From: Mycoplasma struthionis
Lineage (GTDB): Bacteria; Bacillota_I; Bacilli_A; Mycoplasmatales; Metamycoplasmataceae
Length of the DNA stretch: 64,000 nucleotides
Direction of reading: 5' to 3'
Assembly: GCF_003855455.1 (NCBI RefSeq)
Contig: NZ_CP034044.1
Coordinates: forward strand, 558,001 to 622,000
Shown: piece after piece, positions 1-9,503 of the stretch
Position numbering within the stretch: position 1 is the first letter of the stretch
Layout of the letters: each line of letters begins with the position of its first letter
Made by a program: the position numbers and the translations under genes
Notes under the pieces: model-generated
Told to the model about the DNA's origin: nothing
Databases searched by the model: none
What the model saw: only the letters and a program-made list of their open reading frames with translations

Positions 1-655
1 GTCCGTTGCTATTTACTTTAAAAATATTAAATTCAAAAATTTCTTTAATAGGTAAACCGATTAAAAACTTTTTAGGTTTAAAATAAAAACTAATATATTC
101 TCTAGATTCATGATGTCTTATTAAAGTTGGTTTATTATATACTGGAATACTTTTAACATTTAAAGTAGTCATTAAATTAATAAAAGTGCCATTTAAATTT
201 GTTTTGATTACTTTATTTTCTTTTATTGCGTTAATTCTATATTCAAAACGCTCAACTTGATATCATTTATTTTTAACTAAATAACTTATTTCAAAATTAA
301 TGCTTTTTATTTTATCAAAAGTCATTGAACTAAGATCTTTAGTTTTTTCACTTATTACTGAAAAAATAAATCTATTTTTTTGACTTGTTAGTTTCTTTTC
401 TATTTTTATTTCATTATTATTAATTAATGCATCAATTTTAATATCACTTATTGCTTGATCAAAATTTGCATAGTCAAATTCTAAAATAAATTTATTATCA
501 TCAATTAAACGCCTTAAAGTTAGATTTGATATTTGATTTGCATTATTTCAATTTAATAAATATAAATGCCTATTACTTTGAATATAAAAGTTTTCAAGTC
601 ATATTTCACTAGGTTTAGCTTTTATAACTTCATTATTTACTATTGTTGGTAGCAT
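1..655 (-). CDS. Large hypothetical protein, paralogue A (3' end outside window)
   Basis: This open frame begins with ATG at 653-655 on the minus strand and runs off the left edge, so the C-terminus is missing. About 218 residues are visible, with in-frame TGA codons read as Trp. There is no signal peptide or clear membrane span, and the sequence is rich in Asn, Lys, Ile and Phe. It resembles the protein at 5348-6496: both start with a short ML... segment and share a pattern around an I-N-x-x-E/Q-hydrophobic stretch followed by a beta-rich region. The start lies inside the 3' end of the small HTH-like gene (633-962), a 23-base overlap, so the two are probably co-translated. I do not recognise the family. 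The repeated pairing with an MG284-like gene suggests a mollicute two-gene unit (in M. genitalium MG284 is followed by MG285), but the homology is not confirmed. Confidence 0.6.
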
Positions 656-962
656 GAATAAATCTTATAAATAGATTTACTACAAAATTAAGTTTGCGAT
701 AGTAATCATTTTTTGAAAAGTATCTTAAATATCAACTACTATCAGAGTTGTTTAATACAAAAGTTTCAACAAAAATCTTTTTATAATCAGCACTTAAAGA
801 TTCTATAAAAATCTCTAAATCACTTTTGGTTTGAATAACATTTTTTTGTTTTAGCGAGCCTGCATGTTTTTGCAACCGCGAATACATGCAATATTTGGCA
901 ATAAAGTCTCTTTTAAATTGAAGACTTTGATTTTCTAAATTTTCTATTTTAATTTTTTCCAT
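633..962 (-). CDS. MG284/MPN403-like small HTH-type protein, copy A
   Basis: The product is 109 residues. I chose the ATG at 960-962 because a GAGGA ribosome site lies just upstream; an in-frame ATG at 974 would leave no such site. The C-terminal third has the pattern D-S-S-W-Y-L-R-Y-F-S-K-N-D-Y-Y-R, typical of the mollicute MG284/MPN403 family, whose end looks like a sigma-region-4 or winged-helix motif (W-Y, then S-K/R-S-x-Y-Y/F-R). The role of this family is not established; DNA binding is an inference from the motif. It overlaps the next gene by 23 bases and is divergent from the pseudouridine synthase at 1064. A homologous but frameshifted copy lies at 6744-7105. Confidence 0.6.
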
Positions 963-1034
963 TTTTCCTCGCATCTTTATTAAATATTATTTTTGCATTT
1001 GTTTTGTTAATATGAAACTATGAAAATTTTTATA

Positions 1035-1040
1035 TATAAT
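1035..1040 (+). promoter_or_regulatory. -10 box of the pseudouridine synthase gene
   Basis: A TATAAT hexamer sits 23 bases upstream of the ATG at 1064, in the gap shared with the divergent gene at 962. No convincing -35 is visible, as is usual in mollicutes. Confidence 0.5.
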
Positions 1041-1063
1041 ATAAGTTATTAATGGAGTTTCAA

Positions 1064-1762
1064 ATGGAAGAAAAAATTAAAGTACAAAAGTTATTAAGTG
1101 AGTTAGGAATTTGTTCAAGACGCGAGGGCGAAAAGCTTATTGAAAAAGGACTTATAAAAGTAAATAAACAAGTCGTTTTATTAGGTGATAGATGCTCAAG
1201 AAATGATTTAATTGAAATAAATGGAAAAAAAGTAGAAATAAAAAAAATAAAACATGAATATTATGTTTTAAATAAACCTAGAAATTGTATTTGTACTTTA
1301 AAAGACCCAGAAAATCGTAAAACTATTTATCAAGTAATGAATTTAAAAGGACATTATTTTTCTGTTGGTAGATTAGATTTTAATACTACTGGAGTAATAA
1401 TTATTACCAATGATGGTGAATTTAAAAATAAATTAGAGCATCCATCTAATAACTTAAAAAGAGAATATATAGTTAATTTAGAAAAAGAATTAGATGAGAA
1501 AAATTTAAGATATTTAAATTCAAATTTTGTGAAATTAAATGGAAAATATAGTAAACAAATTGTAAAACCAATAGCTCCTTTAAAATATTCAGTAACTTTA
1601 TGAGAAGGAAGAAATCATCACGTTAAAAATTTATTTTTATTAGTTAATAATTATGTAACTTCACTTCATAGAAAAGCATATGGTTCAATTACTGATAAAA
1701 ATTTAAAAATAGGCATGTTTAGAGCCTTAAGTGAAGATGAAGTTAATGAACTAAAAAAATAG
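1064..1762 (+). CDS. rluB: RluB/RsuA-family rRNA pseudouridine synthase
   Basis: The 232-residue product has an N-terminal S4 RNA-binding domain (V-Q-K-L-L-S-E-L-G-I-C-S-R-R, residues ~6-50), followed by a catalytic domain with the G-R-L-D-x-x-T-x-G motif at about residue 106, which carries the catalytic Asp. A later W-E-G-R-N-H-H-V-K motif also fits the RsuA/RluB family. These enzymes isomerise a uridine in rRNA; an RluB-type 23S enzyme fits best, but RluB, RluE and RsuA cannot be separated by eye. I chose ATG 1064 over 1052 because AATGGAG just upstream can serve as the ribosome site. A bidirectional terminator follows. Confidence 0.85.
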
Positions 1763-1785
1763 CGAAATTAAATTCGCTATTTTTT
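1757..1785. terminator. Bidirectional rho-independent terminator
   Basis: A 10-bp stem (AAATAGCGAA with TTCGCTATTT) with A-runs on the left and T-runs on the right separates two converging genes. Confidence 0.85.
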
Positions 1786-3603
1786 CATTATTTTATTCAG
1801 TTTTTCACAAACAGAGTCAAAAATCTCATTTTTAATAGTTGCTTTTGGTTCTAAAATTATTTGATATTGAACATATTTAGCAATTTTTTCTGAAAAAGCA
1901 AAATCTAATAAGATTTTTTTAGTTTTATTTTTATTTAAATCAGCAATATTTGAATTGTTTGAAATACTAATTAAAGAAAAATTAAATTTTTGAGCGATTT
2001 TAGCTGCTAAATTTAGATTTTCACCTGAAGAAATTAATGTATAATCTGATTTTTGATTATTTAAGTAATATAAACCACTTTTAATTTCTAATTTACTGTT
2101 GAAATTTGATTTAATTTTGTTTTCTAAATTTAAAAATATAATAACAGGTTTGCTAGCTTCATTTAAATAATATTCAAATGAGGCTTTTAATTCGCTTTCA
2201 TCGTTTACTATAAATGTTTGAAAACCAGCAAAATCTCTAGCCATTTTTATAGCAGACATTAATGTATTTTGGTTTTCTAAAGAAGCATAATAAATTTCGC
2301 TGTAATCAAAAATATATAAAATTTTAGTATTATCAGCTGCTGCGTTTTTTATAGCAGGTAATACATAATCAAGTGATGAAATAGGTGCTAAAACTATTGG
2401 TCTATAGTTACTATGTGCTGATAAACCACTAGCAATTGAAGCAACTGAAAATGCTTTTTGACTCGAATAAATTAACCTACCTGATAAATTATTATTAGCA
2501 AAAACACCATTATATGTTTTTAATTTTCTTAATCATTTTTGGTCTAATGAAGCGACTAAAATATTTTCGTATTTATCAGCTAAGTTGTTTAAAAAGACAG
2601 CTATTTTATCTTCTAATTTATTAAAATCTGATATTTTTGCATCATTAATATTTTCTTTAACATTATCGCTTATAAATTGATCTAATCTATCTGAATAAGT
2701 TCATCTTTCTGCTTTTTCATGATTTTCTAAAAATTTATTGCGATATTCTGTTTTTACTTCTTCATAAATTTCAAAATTATCAAGTTTATTAAATAAAGAT
2801 TTTTCTTTTATAGCTTCAAAATAATCATCTGATAAATAAGTATCAGGATTTTCATATTTTCATTTTTTAATGCTGTTTTCTTTAATAGTTGATTCTATAT
2901 CAATAATTGACAATCTAGAACTTTTTTTAGCATTAGCAATTGCTTTAATAATTGCTTCTGGACTAGCGTCTTTTAATTGTTTATAATCTATGTTCATTGC
3001 TGAATATTTTTTAGCAAAATTAGTTTTTAAAGATTCTCTAGAAAATGCTTCAACTTCTGAAGAATTTGAATCAACTAAAATTATTAAATTATTTAATTTA
3101 TTAGTTGCTGCATATTCTAAAGCTTCTTGACTTAAACCGTCTTGTAAATCTTCATGAGTTGTTATAACATAAATATAATGAGATATTTCTGGAAACTTTT
3201 CAGATAAATGCTTTTCAGCTATCGCTTCACCTACTGCATAAGCGATACCTTGGCTATTACCTAGCATTGTTTTTTCTATAAATAAATTAGAGTCTTTAGA
3301 AGCTAAATAACGTAATTTTTTTGTTTCTTGTTTACCGTCTTTTAAATCTAAATAACCTAAAAAATTTAAAATTGAATAATGTAAAAATATACTATCAGCT
3401 GAACTTAAAATTAGGCGATCTCTATTCATTCAATTAGGATTTTGAAAATCATAATTTAAATGATAAAAATATAAGCTATGAAAAATTTTAGCAGAACTTA
3501 TAATGCTATTTGGAGCATCGTTTATCAATTCTTTTGCTAAAGCTAATGCATTAACTTTTAAATTATCTATCGCTCTTTCATTGAATTTTTTATTGATTTT
3601 CAT
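1777..3603 (-). CDS. Transketolase-like protein, catalytic motifs lost
   Basis: The 608-residue product aligns along its length with transketolase: an N-terminal N-R-D-R-L-I-L-S-S segment (canonical NRDRFVLSAGH), the A-V-G-E-A-I-A-E-K helix, and a PYR-like second domain. The key residues are missing. AGH is S-A-D; the thiamine-diphosphate motif GDG...EG is T-H-E-D-L-Q-D-G; the catalytic Glu of G-x-R-E-H-A-M is replaced in Y-S-S-Q-K-A-F; and the THDS...DGPTHQP loop is gone. It is therefore unlikely to bind ThDP or transfer ketol groups. ATG 3603 has GAAGG upstream and overlaps the preceding small gene by 14 bases. It lies in the efp - Asp23-like - transketolase-like operon. A structural, regulatory or moonlighting role is possible. 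Confidence 0.8.
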
Positions 3604-3904
3604 TGATTATACCTTCAAAAACAAGGTTTATATTGATTGGTTTAGTATTAATTAAAGAAAAAACTTTTTGTTCTATTAAAAAAATTAATCTTTTAGTTTC
3701 AAATGCAAAATCTTTAATATTTTTGATTTTGTAATTCATAGAAATTGAAACATTTGTTTTAGGAGAATTTAAAAGCAATAAAAAGTTTTTATCAAATTTA
3801 ATTGTATTTATTTTCTTTTGAATGCTTAAAATTGCTTCTCTTATTACCTTTAGTTCTACATTAAAACTAAAGTTCATTTTTGTGTTAACTGAAACGTGTT
3901 CCAT
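3590..3904 (-). CDS. Small Asp23-like protein
   Basis: The product is 104 residues and has no membrane span or signal. Alternating strands such as V-N-T-K-M-N-F-S-F-N and P-I-N-I-N-L-V-F-E-G-I at the end, with a central I-K-N-I-K-D-F-A-F-E segment, resemble the short Asp23/Gls24-like proteins of mollicutes. In other Firmicutes Asp23 is an envelope-stress protein that often sits next to fatty-acid-kinase genes; no such partner is seen here. It starts 3 bases after the efp stop and overlaps the transketolase-like gene by 14 bases, so all three are probably one transcript. The family call is tentative. Confidence 0.45.
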   Translation of the reverse strand: MEHVSVNTKMNFSFNVELKVIREAILSIQKKINTIKFDKNFLLLLNSPKTNVSISMNYKIKNIKDFAFETKRLIFLIEQKVFSLINTKPININLVFEGIINENQ

Positions 3905-3907
3905 AAT

Positions 3908-4465
3908 TTATGCTCTTCCGACATATTTTCCAGTTTCTGTTGAAACTAAAACTTCTTCACCTTCTTTAATAAATAAAGGTGTTTCGATAACAAAACCTGT
4001 TTCTAAAGTAACTTTTTTTTGTGCAGCTTGAGCTGTATTTCCTCTAACAGCTTCTGGAGCTTCTGTAACCTTTAAAGCAACGTTTGATGGTAATTCAATA
4101 TCTAAAACTTCGCTTTCAAATTTTCTAACTACAACTTTTTGTCCTTCTTTTAAAAAGTTTAATTCTCAAGCAATATTATTTACTGGAATTTCAATTTGTT
4201 CAAAAGTTTCTTGATCCATTAAAATTACATTATCGCCTGCATTATATAAATAATCCATATTGGCTTTATCAATCATAGCTTTTTCAACTTTATCTCCACC
4301 AGTAAATGATTTAATTGTTGTTGAACCAGTTCTTAAATCTTTTACTTTTACTTTAACGTTAGCTTGTCCACGTCCTTGTTTTGAGTGTTGAGCTTCTAAA
4401 ACTACATAAATACTATTTTCTAATTGGAAAGTTACTCCAGGTTTTAAATCATTAACATTAATCAT
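3908..4465 (-). CDS. efp: Elongation factor P
   Basis: The 185-residue product has the three beta-barrel domains of EF-P, beginning M-I-N-V-N-D-L-K-P-G. EF-P binds stalled ribosomes between the P and E sites and relieves arrest at polyproline stretches. The domain I tip reads S-K-Q-G-R-G-Q-A, so the residue normally modified (Lys in most bacteria) is Arg. The C-terminal domain keeps E-T-P-L-F-I-K-E-G-E. A strong AAGGAG lies upstream of ATG 4465. It is the first gene of a three-gene minus-strand operon. Confidence 0.95.
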
Positions 4466-4510
4466 TATAATTAACTCCTTTTTATATTATTTAATTCATT
4501 AATTATTTTT

Positions 4511-4516
4511 ATTATA
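4511..4516 (-). promoter_or_regulatory. -10 box of the efp operon
   Basis: TATAAT on the minus strand, about 45 bases upstream of the efp start, in the divergent gap with nadE. Confidence 0.5.
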
Positions 4517-4568
4517 TACTATATCGATTTATTTTTACTTTCTTTTTATAAAAGGTTAAAATAATAAT

Positions 4569-5330
4569 ATGATGAAAATTAATCGTAAAGAATTAACAAA
4601 AAAAGAATTAAAAATTTATGAAATTTATTTAAATAAAATAGTATCTTGATTAAAACAAAAAGTAAAAGCTGCTAATGCAAGTGGTGTTGCTTTAGGAATT
4701 TCAGGAGGAATTGATAGCGCTACATTGGCTTTTATTTCTAAAAAAGCTTTTAATGAAAATGCACATTTTTTCTATTTTAAAACTAGAAATGATAAATATA
4801 CAGAAGATCATGTTAAAAAATTAGAAAAAAAATTAGGAAGTGAAATTAAATTTATTGATTTAGAAAAACAATACAATGATTTAATTAAAACTTTAGATAT
4901 TCAAAAAAAAGGCAGTCAAGCAAATTTAAAATCACGTTTATTTATGACTTCAATTTATTCATTGAGTCAAGATTTAAATACTTTAGTTTTAGGAACTGAT
5001 AACTTTGATGAATTTTATTTAGGTTATTTTACTAAATATGGTGATGGTGGATGTGATTTATTACCTTTTGCTAATATATTAAAATCTGATGTTTATGCTT
5101 TAGCTCAAATTTTAGGTGTTCCAGACGAAATAATTGATAAAGATCCAAGTGCTAATTTATATGAAGATCAAACTGATGAAAAAGAATTAGGCTTTAGTTA
5201 TTATGAATTTGAAAGTTATTTAAGAGATAAAACAAGCGTTAATAATGAAATAAAAGCAAAAATTGAACATTTTCATAAAATTTCTAATCATAAAAGAGAT
5301 CCTTTACCAAAAGGACCAAAAATAAAATAA
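4569..5330 (+). CDS. nadE: NH3-dependent NAD+ synthetase
   Basis: The 253-residue product makes NAD+ from deamido-NAD+, ATP and ammonia. The N-terminal half holds the PP-loop G-I-S-G-G-I-D-S-A (residues ~45-53). Later come G-T-D-N-F-D-E and D-P-S-A-N-L...Q-T-D-E, typical of bacterial NadE, and the C-terminus ends H-K-R-D-P-L-P. There is no glutaminase domain, as expected for the ammonia-dependent form. Two start codons are adjacent (4569 and 4572) and there is no good ribosome site, so the transcript may be short-leadered or leaderless. The gene is divergent from efp and ends at a shared terminator. Confidence 0.93.
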
Positions 5331-5333
5331 TAA

Positions 5334-5378
5334 AAAACCAGCAGAAGCTAGTTATTGTTAACTACTACTGCTGGTTTT
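5334..5378. terminator. Bidirectional terminator overlapping the 3' end of a coding region
   Basis: An 11-bp stem (AAAACCAGCAG with CTGCTGGTTTT) has a long loop. It serves nadE on the plus strand. On the minus strand its 5' arm lies inside the last codons of the gene at 5348-6496. Confidence 0.75.
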
Positions 5379-6496
5379 CAAACCTTGAAAAATTTATTTG
5401 ATTCTTGTTCAGAATAACTTTCATATGACATGCGCAAACGAATTTTGCCTTCTTCTTTATTAAAAAATGGTTGATTAATGATTTTAGTTAGACGTAAATT
5501 ATCCATATTTTTAAAAATGTTCTGTTTTACGCTGAAATTAAAGCTAAATTCTCCTTTGAAATTTAAAGGTAAATAAAGCCCTTGGCTACCATCATAAACT
5601 TTGTCAAATTCTTTTGTTTTTTTATTATATGTATGTCTTTCATTAATGTAATAATTTATTTTAAACTTATCGTTTGATAGTCTAATTTTTTCGGATGTTA
5701 TATAGTAAGATTTATACTTAAAAGAGTTTTCAATATTAATACTGTCAAACAAATTCTCTGGTACATTAGTTAAATAAAATTTAGGTTCCTCATCTCTTGT
5801 TGATTTAATTTGATGAGTTGAAGTTGCAATATGACGATAACCTTGTCCCAAATTTGGTTCGTTCATATTTAATTCAGTTTCGATAACTTCTTTTTTAAAA
5901 GAGACATTTGATTCACTTAATATTTCTTCAAAACTTCTTCTAGTAATATTGAATTCTACACTTCGGACGTATGAAAATTTAATATTGTTGTTGATTAGAT
6001 CGAATTTTTGTGAGGGTTTATTTGATGTATGATTAAAGAATAATTCAAAGCCAACTAAGTAGTTTGTGTAATTTCTAATTGAAGTAAAAGCAGTCATTTT
6101 AAAAACTTCGAGTTCAGAAAAAGAAATTTTTGTTCCGTCTATATATCTAGTAATAAAATATGTACTTTCACCATTAGAACTTCTTCTTCTAATATTCATG
6201 TCTAACTGTTTTTCATTTATTAAAATTTCGTGTCTTGTTCTATTTTCTAATAATAAGTCATGAAAAGTTAATTCAATTATTGCATCATCATTTATAAAGT
6301 CTCTAGTTATTTTTATTTTAACTGGATATTTATCTAAAATAGCATTATCAGTACTCTTTCTTTCAATGTCCCTAGTAGTTGCGACACCACCTCTATGTAA
6401 AATATATTCTACAGGTTCGAGTTGGGCATCAAAATCATCTTTAAAAACTTGTTCTTCTTTAACAACGTTTACAACTTGAGGATCGTTAGTTAACAT
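5348..6496 (-). CDS. Large hypothetical protein, paralogue B
   Basis: The 382-residue product has no signal peptide, no membrane span and mostly beta-like character. I do not recognise a named family. It resembles the partial protein at 1-655 (similar N-terminal start, a shared central I-N-E-K-Q-L segment, and a C-terminal L-P-L-N-F-K-G-E-F-S-F-N-F region that matches the other copy's L-P-I-K-E-I-F-E-F-N-I-F). With code 4 the frame reads one extra Trp and nine more residues to TAG at 5348. Upstream on the same strand, after a 247-base gap, lies a broken MG284-like gene, which repeats the arrangement at 1-962. The start has only a weak ribosome site. Confidence 0.6.
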
Positions 6497-6743
6497 CAGG
6501 TATATTTAAACTCATTAATTCCAAATTATTGACTGATTTGGTTAAATATAATTTAGTATAAAAATAGTTTGTGAACATTCAAAGATACAATTTAATTTTA
6601 GAAATTGCTAATTTTGATTTCATAATTTCCAATCTGCACGGATAACTGACCGTGCATAATAATTTGATAATAAATTTTAAATTTTTTTATTTTTTGAGAA
6701 TTCCAATTTTTCTTATTTATTTAATAAATAAAATTAATTTTTA
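6497..6743. other. Intergenic gap with a stable hairpin
   Basis: No gene is seen. A 7-bp inverted repeat (TGCACGG at 6635-6641, CCGTGCA at 6650-6656) with an 8-base loop stands out because it is GC-rich in an AT-rich background; it has no T-run after it. A minus-strand TATACT near 6550 could be the promoter of the gene at 5348-6496. Confidence 0.5.
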
Positions 6744-7105
6744 TTATCAAAATAATCAACTTAATATACAAACCAATGAAGAAACTCTTCTATAAAAAGT
6801 CGATTTAGATATGTATAATGACTTATAATCAAAATTTTTAAAAGTTCTATATTTCATAAAATGATCAAATATTATCTGAAGTTGTTCAGAAATTGAATTA
6901 TAGAATAGTTTCATAAGTTCATTTTTTACATTTAAGTATAATTTTCTTAATTTTAGCAAAGCTTCTATGTTACTTATCCCTTTGATTTTCTTTGGGTTTA
7001 TATTTTTTTATCAATTTTTATATTGACAACGTTTTTTAGATTTTCTATTTCAAAAAAACATTGAGTATCCTTTATATTTTGTAGTGTTTTAAATGGAACT
7101 CTCAT
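6744..7105 (-). pseudogene. MG284/MPN403-like small HTH-type protein, copy B (frameshifted)
   Basis: The last ~70 residues carry D-Y-K-S-L-Y-I-S-K-S-T-F-Y-R-R, matching the C-terminal motif of the gene at 633-962. No ATG fits this frame. An upstream ATG at 7105 opens a 35-codon frame that stops right at a seven-base A run (coding strand; 7003-7009). One more A would join the two frames into a protein of about 120 residues. It may be a real pseudogene, a slippage-controlled gene or a sequence error. It sits upstream of paralogue B, so the two-gene unit is duplicated. Confidence 0.5.
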
Positions 7106-7203
7106 CTAAAAAATTATCATAAATTAAGGCATTTTTTTGAAAAAAAGACCTTCATCCAGGGCTTACAAATCCCATTTGTAAAACTTAACACAAATTACAT
7201 AAA

Positions 7204-7226
7204 AAAATTCCCATTTTGGGAATTTT
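7204..7226 (-). terminator. Terminator of ppa
   Basis: The stem AAAATTCCC/GGGAATTTT with a 5-base loop is followed on the minus strand by seven T residues. Confidence 0.85.
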
Positions 7227-7243
7227 CAATTACTTTTTTCACA

Positions 7244-7792
7244 TTACATATATTTTTCAGGATGTTCTTTTTTCATTTTGTTAATGAACTCTTCTTTATC
7301 TAAAGAACCATATTCTTGCATTAATTTAACACATTCTTCATATTCTTTTTCAGCTCATTTAACATCTTCAAAACCTGTAACTAAAGTTGCATCTTTTCCT
7401 TTAAATTCTTTATAAGTTGAAAAGAAGTTTCTAACTGAAACAAGTCACATTTGATCTAAGTCATCTAAAGTTTTAATGTGATCTAAACGATAGTCATCTG
7501 CATGAACTGCAATTAATTTTGTATCAGTTTCACCTGAATCAATCATTTTCATAGCTCCAATTACTCTAGCTTCTAAAGAAGTTCCAGGCATAAACACTTC
7601 TGGAGAATATACTAAAACGTCTAACTCATCTCCATCTCAGTCTAATGCTTCTGCTATATATCCATAATTTGCAGGATAATTAAAATCTCCTCTTAAAATT
7701 CTATCTACTTTAATTTTGTTTGTTTTTCTGTCATATTCATATTTAATTTTTGAATCTTTTGATATTTCTATATTTACTACAATGTTTTTCAT
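7244..7792 (-). CDS. ppa: Inorganic pyrophosphatase (family I)
   Basis: The 182-residue product hydrolyses pyrophosphate and so drives biosynthetic reactions forward. The family I signature [11 protein letters not shown] (residues ~51-61) supplies metal-binding Asp residues. Upstream is [10 protein letters not shown]; downstream D-D-Y-R and a K-x-F-F-x-x-Y-K segment also match. The length is normal for bacterial enzymes. It is a single-gene transcript: a terminator follows it and ruvA is divergent upstream. No strong ribosome site is seen before ATG 7792. Confidence 0.95.
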
Positions 7793-7889
7793 AATTATTT
7801 ATTTTATCATTTCTTTACTTTTTCTTTATATTTTCATCATTTCACTTAATAAAAAAAGATATTTATAAAAATTATTGTGAGGTAAAAAA

Positions 7890-8501
7890 ATGAAAATATA
7901 TATTTATGGAAAAATTGTACACGTTAATACAAATTATTTAATTTTAGAACACCACGGTCAAGGCGACTTAATTTATGTGCCTAATATTCAAAGATTTAAA
8001 AAAGATGAAAATAAAAAAATATTTATATCTAATTTTATTAATGAATATAATAAAGTAACTTACGGTTTTGAAAACTTTAAAGAATTAGTAATTTTTGAAG
8101 ATTTAATTATGCTTCAAGGTTTAGGGCCTAAAACAGCTATTTCTATTTTAAATGCAGGCTGAGAATTAGTATTAAATTATATAGCTGAAGGAAATAGCGA
8201 AGCGCTTGCTAATATACCTTATGTTTCAACTAAAATCGCTAATAATATCATTTTTGCTTATAAAGAAAAATATAATAAGTTTTTAGCAAAAATGGATAAT
8301 GAAGATATGACTAAAATAAAAGAAAAAAATACAAAAAATTCATTAATTTCAAAATTTGAAGAAACAATGAAAATGTTAGGATTTAAAAATCAACAAATTT
8401 CTTATGCTATGTCTAAAATGCAAATATCTGAAAACATTGAGCAATCAGTAGAAGAAGCTATTAAATTAATTAGTCAAAGAGCAAATGAAACAAGAGTTTA
8501 G
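7890..8501 (+). CDS. ruvA: Holliday junction branch-migration protein RuvA
   Basis: The 203-residue product is the junction-binding partner of RuvB. It begins M-K-I-Y-I-Y-G-K-I with an OB-fold domain, contains the helix-hairpin-helix motif L-Q-G-L-G-P-K-T-A (residues ~75-83), and ends in a small helical domain that contacts RuvB. The sequence is divergent, as in other mycoplasmas, and no ruvC is nearby. GAGGT upstream of ATG 7890 is the ribosome site. The last 17 bases overlap ruvB. Confidence 0.9.
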
Positions 8502-9432
8502 AGTTGATAATTTTGAAGATTTTATTGGTCAAAATAAAATTACTTCAACATTAAAAGTAATGATAAATGCTGCTAAAGCTCAAAAAAAGCCAGTAGATCA
8601 TATTCTTTTTTATGGTCCTCCTGGTCTAGGAAAAACAAGTTTAGCTAAAATAATTGCAAATGAAACTAATGCAAAAATAATTTATGTTCAAGGCCCTATG
8701 TTAGAGAAAAAAAGTGATATTCTCACTTTATTTTCTTCAATTAATGAAAATGACATTATTTTTATTGATGAAATTCATGGCATTAATAAAAATATAGAAG
8801 AGATGTTATATTCAGCTTTAGAAGATAAAGTTATTGATGTTGTTTTGGGAGTTGATGGAGATAAAAAAATAATGAGAATGCAACTAAAAAACTTCAGTTT
8901 AATAGGTGCTACAACTAAATTTCAAAACATTTCTAAACCTTTAAAAGATAGGTTTGGTTATGTTGGAAAATTGCTTCCATATGAAGAAAATGAAATAGAA
9001 AAAATTATTGAAAAATCAGCTTTAAGAAACAAAATTAATATAGATAATCAAGCAATAAATTTTATAGCAAAACATTCAAGACAAACGCCTAGAATTGCTA
9101 ATAATTTATTAAAAAGAGTTAATGATTTTGCAATTTATTCTAATGAAAAAATTATTAATTTAAAAACAGTAAAAGAAACATTCAAGTATTTAGATATTTA
9201 TTTATATGGGCTTTATATACCTCAAATAGAATATTTAAAAACTTTGAATTTAACATTCAATAAAAAGACAGCTTCTTTAGAAGCTATAAGTTCAATAATT
9301 AAAGATGATAGATATACAATTATCAATGAAATTGAACCACTTTTATTAATTCATAAATTAATTGAAAAAACTCAAAGAGGAAGAAAAATAACTCAAGAAG
9401 GTATAAAGTATTTAGAAACTATTCAATATTAA
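8485..9432 (+). CDS. ruvB: Holliday junction helicase RuvB
   Basis: The 315-residue AAA+ motor drives branch migration with RuvA. Walker A is G-P-P-G-L-G-K-T (residues 44-51), Walker B is I-F-I-D-E-I-H (about 93-99), and sensor 1 lies in L-I-G-A-T-T. A winged-helix DNA-binding domain follows. The start overlaps ruvA, which implies translational coupling. It is shorter than most RuvB proteins (about 335 residues). Confidence 0.95.
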   Translation: MKQEFRVDNFEDFIGQNKITSTLKVMINAAKAQKKPVDHILFYGPPGLGKTSLAKIIANETNAKIIYVQGPMLEKKSDILTLFSSINENDIIFIDEIHGINKNIEEMLYSALEDKVIDVVLGVDGDKKIMRMQLKNFSLIGATTKFQNISKPLKDRFGYVGKLLPYEENEIEKIIEKSALRNKINIDNQAINFIAKHSRQTPRIANNLLKRVNDFAIYSNEKIINLKTVKETFKYLDIYLYGLYIPQIEYLKTLNLTFNKKTASLEAISSIIKDDRYTIINEIEPLLLIHKLIEKTQRGRKITQEGIKYLETIQY

Positions 9433-9488
9433 TTATCTTTATTTATTACTAATATTAGTAATTATTGCCCTAATCTAATAATTTATTG

Positions 9489-9494
9489 TATAAT
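9489..9494 (+). promoter_or_regulatory. -10 box of secDF; leaderless start
   Basis: TATAAT ends 9 bases before the ATG at 9504 with no Shine-Dalgarno between, so transcription would begin at or next to the start codon. Confidence 0.55.
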
Positions 9495-9503
9495 ATAGAA
9501 ATT

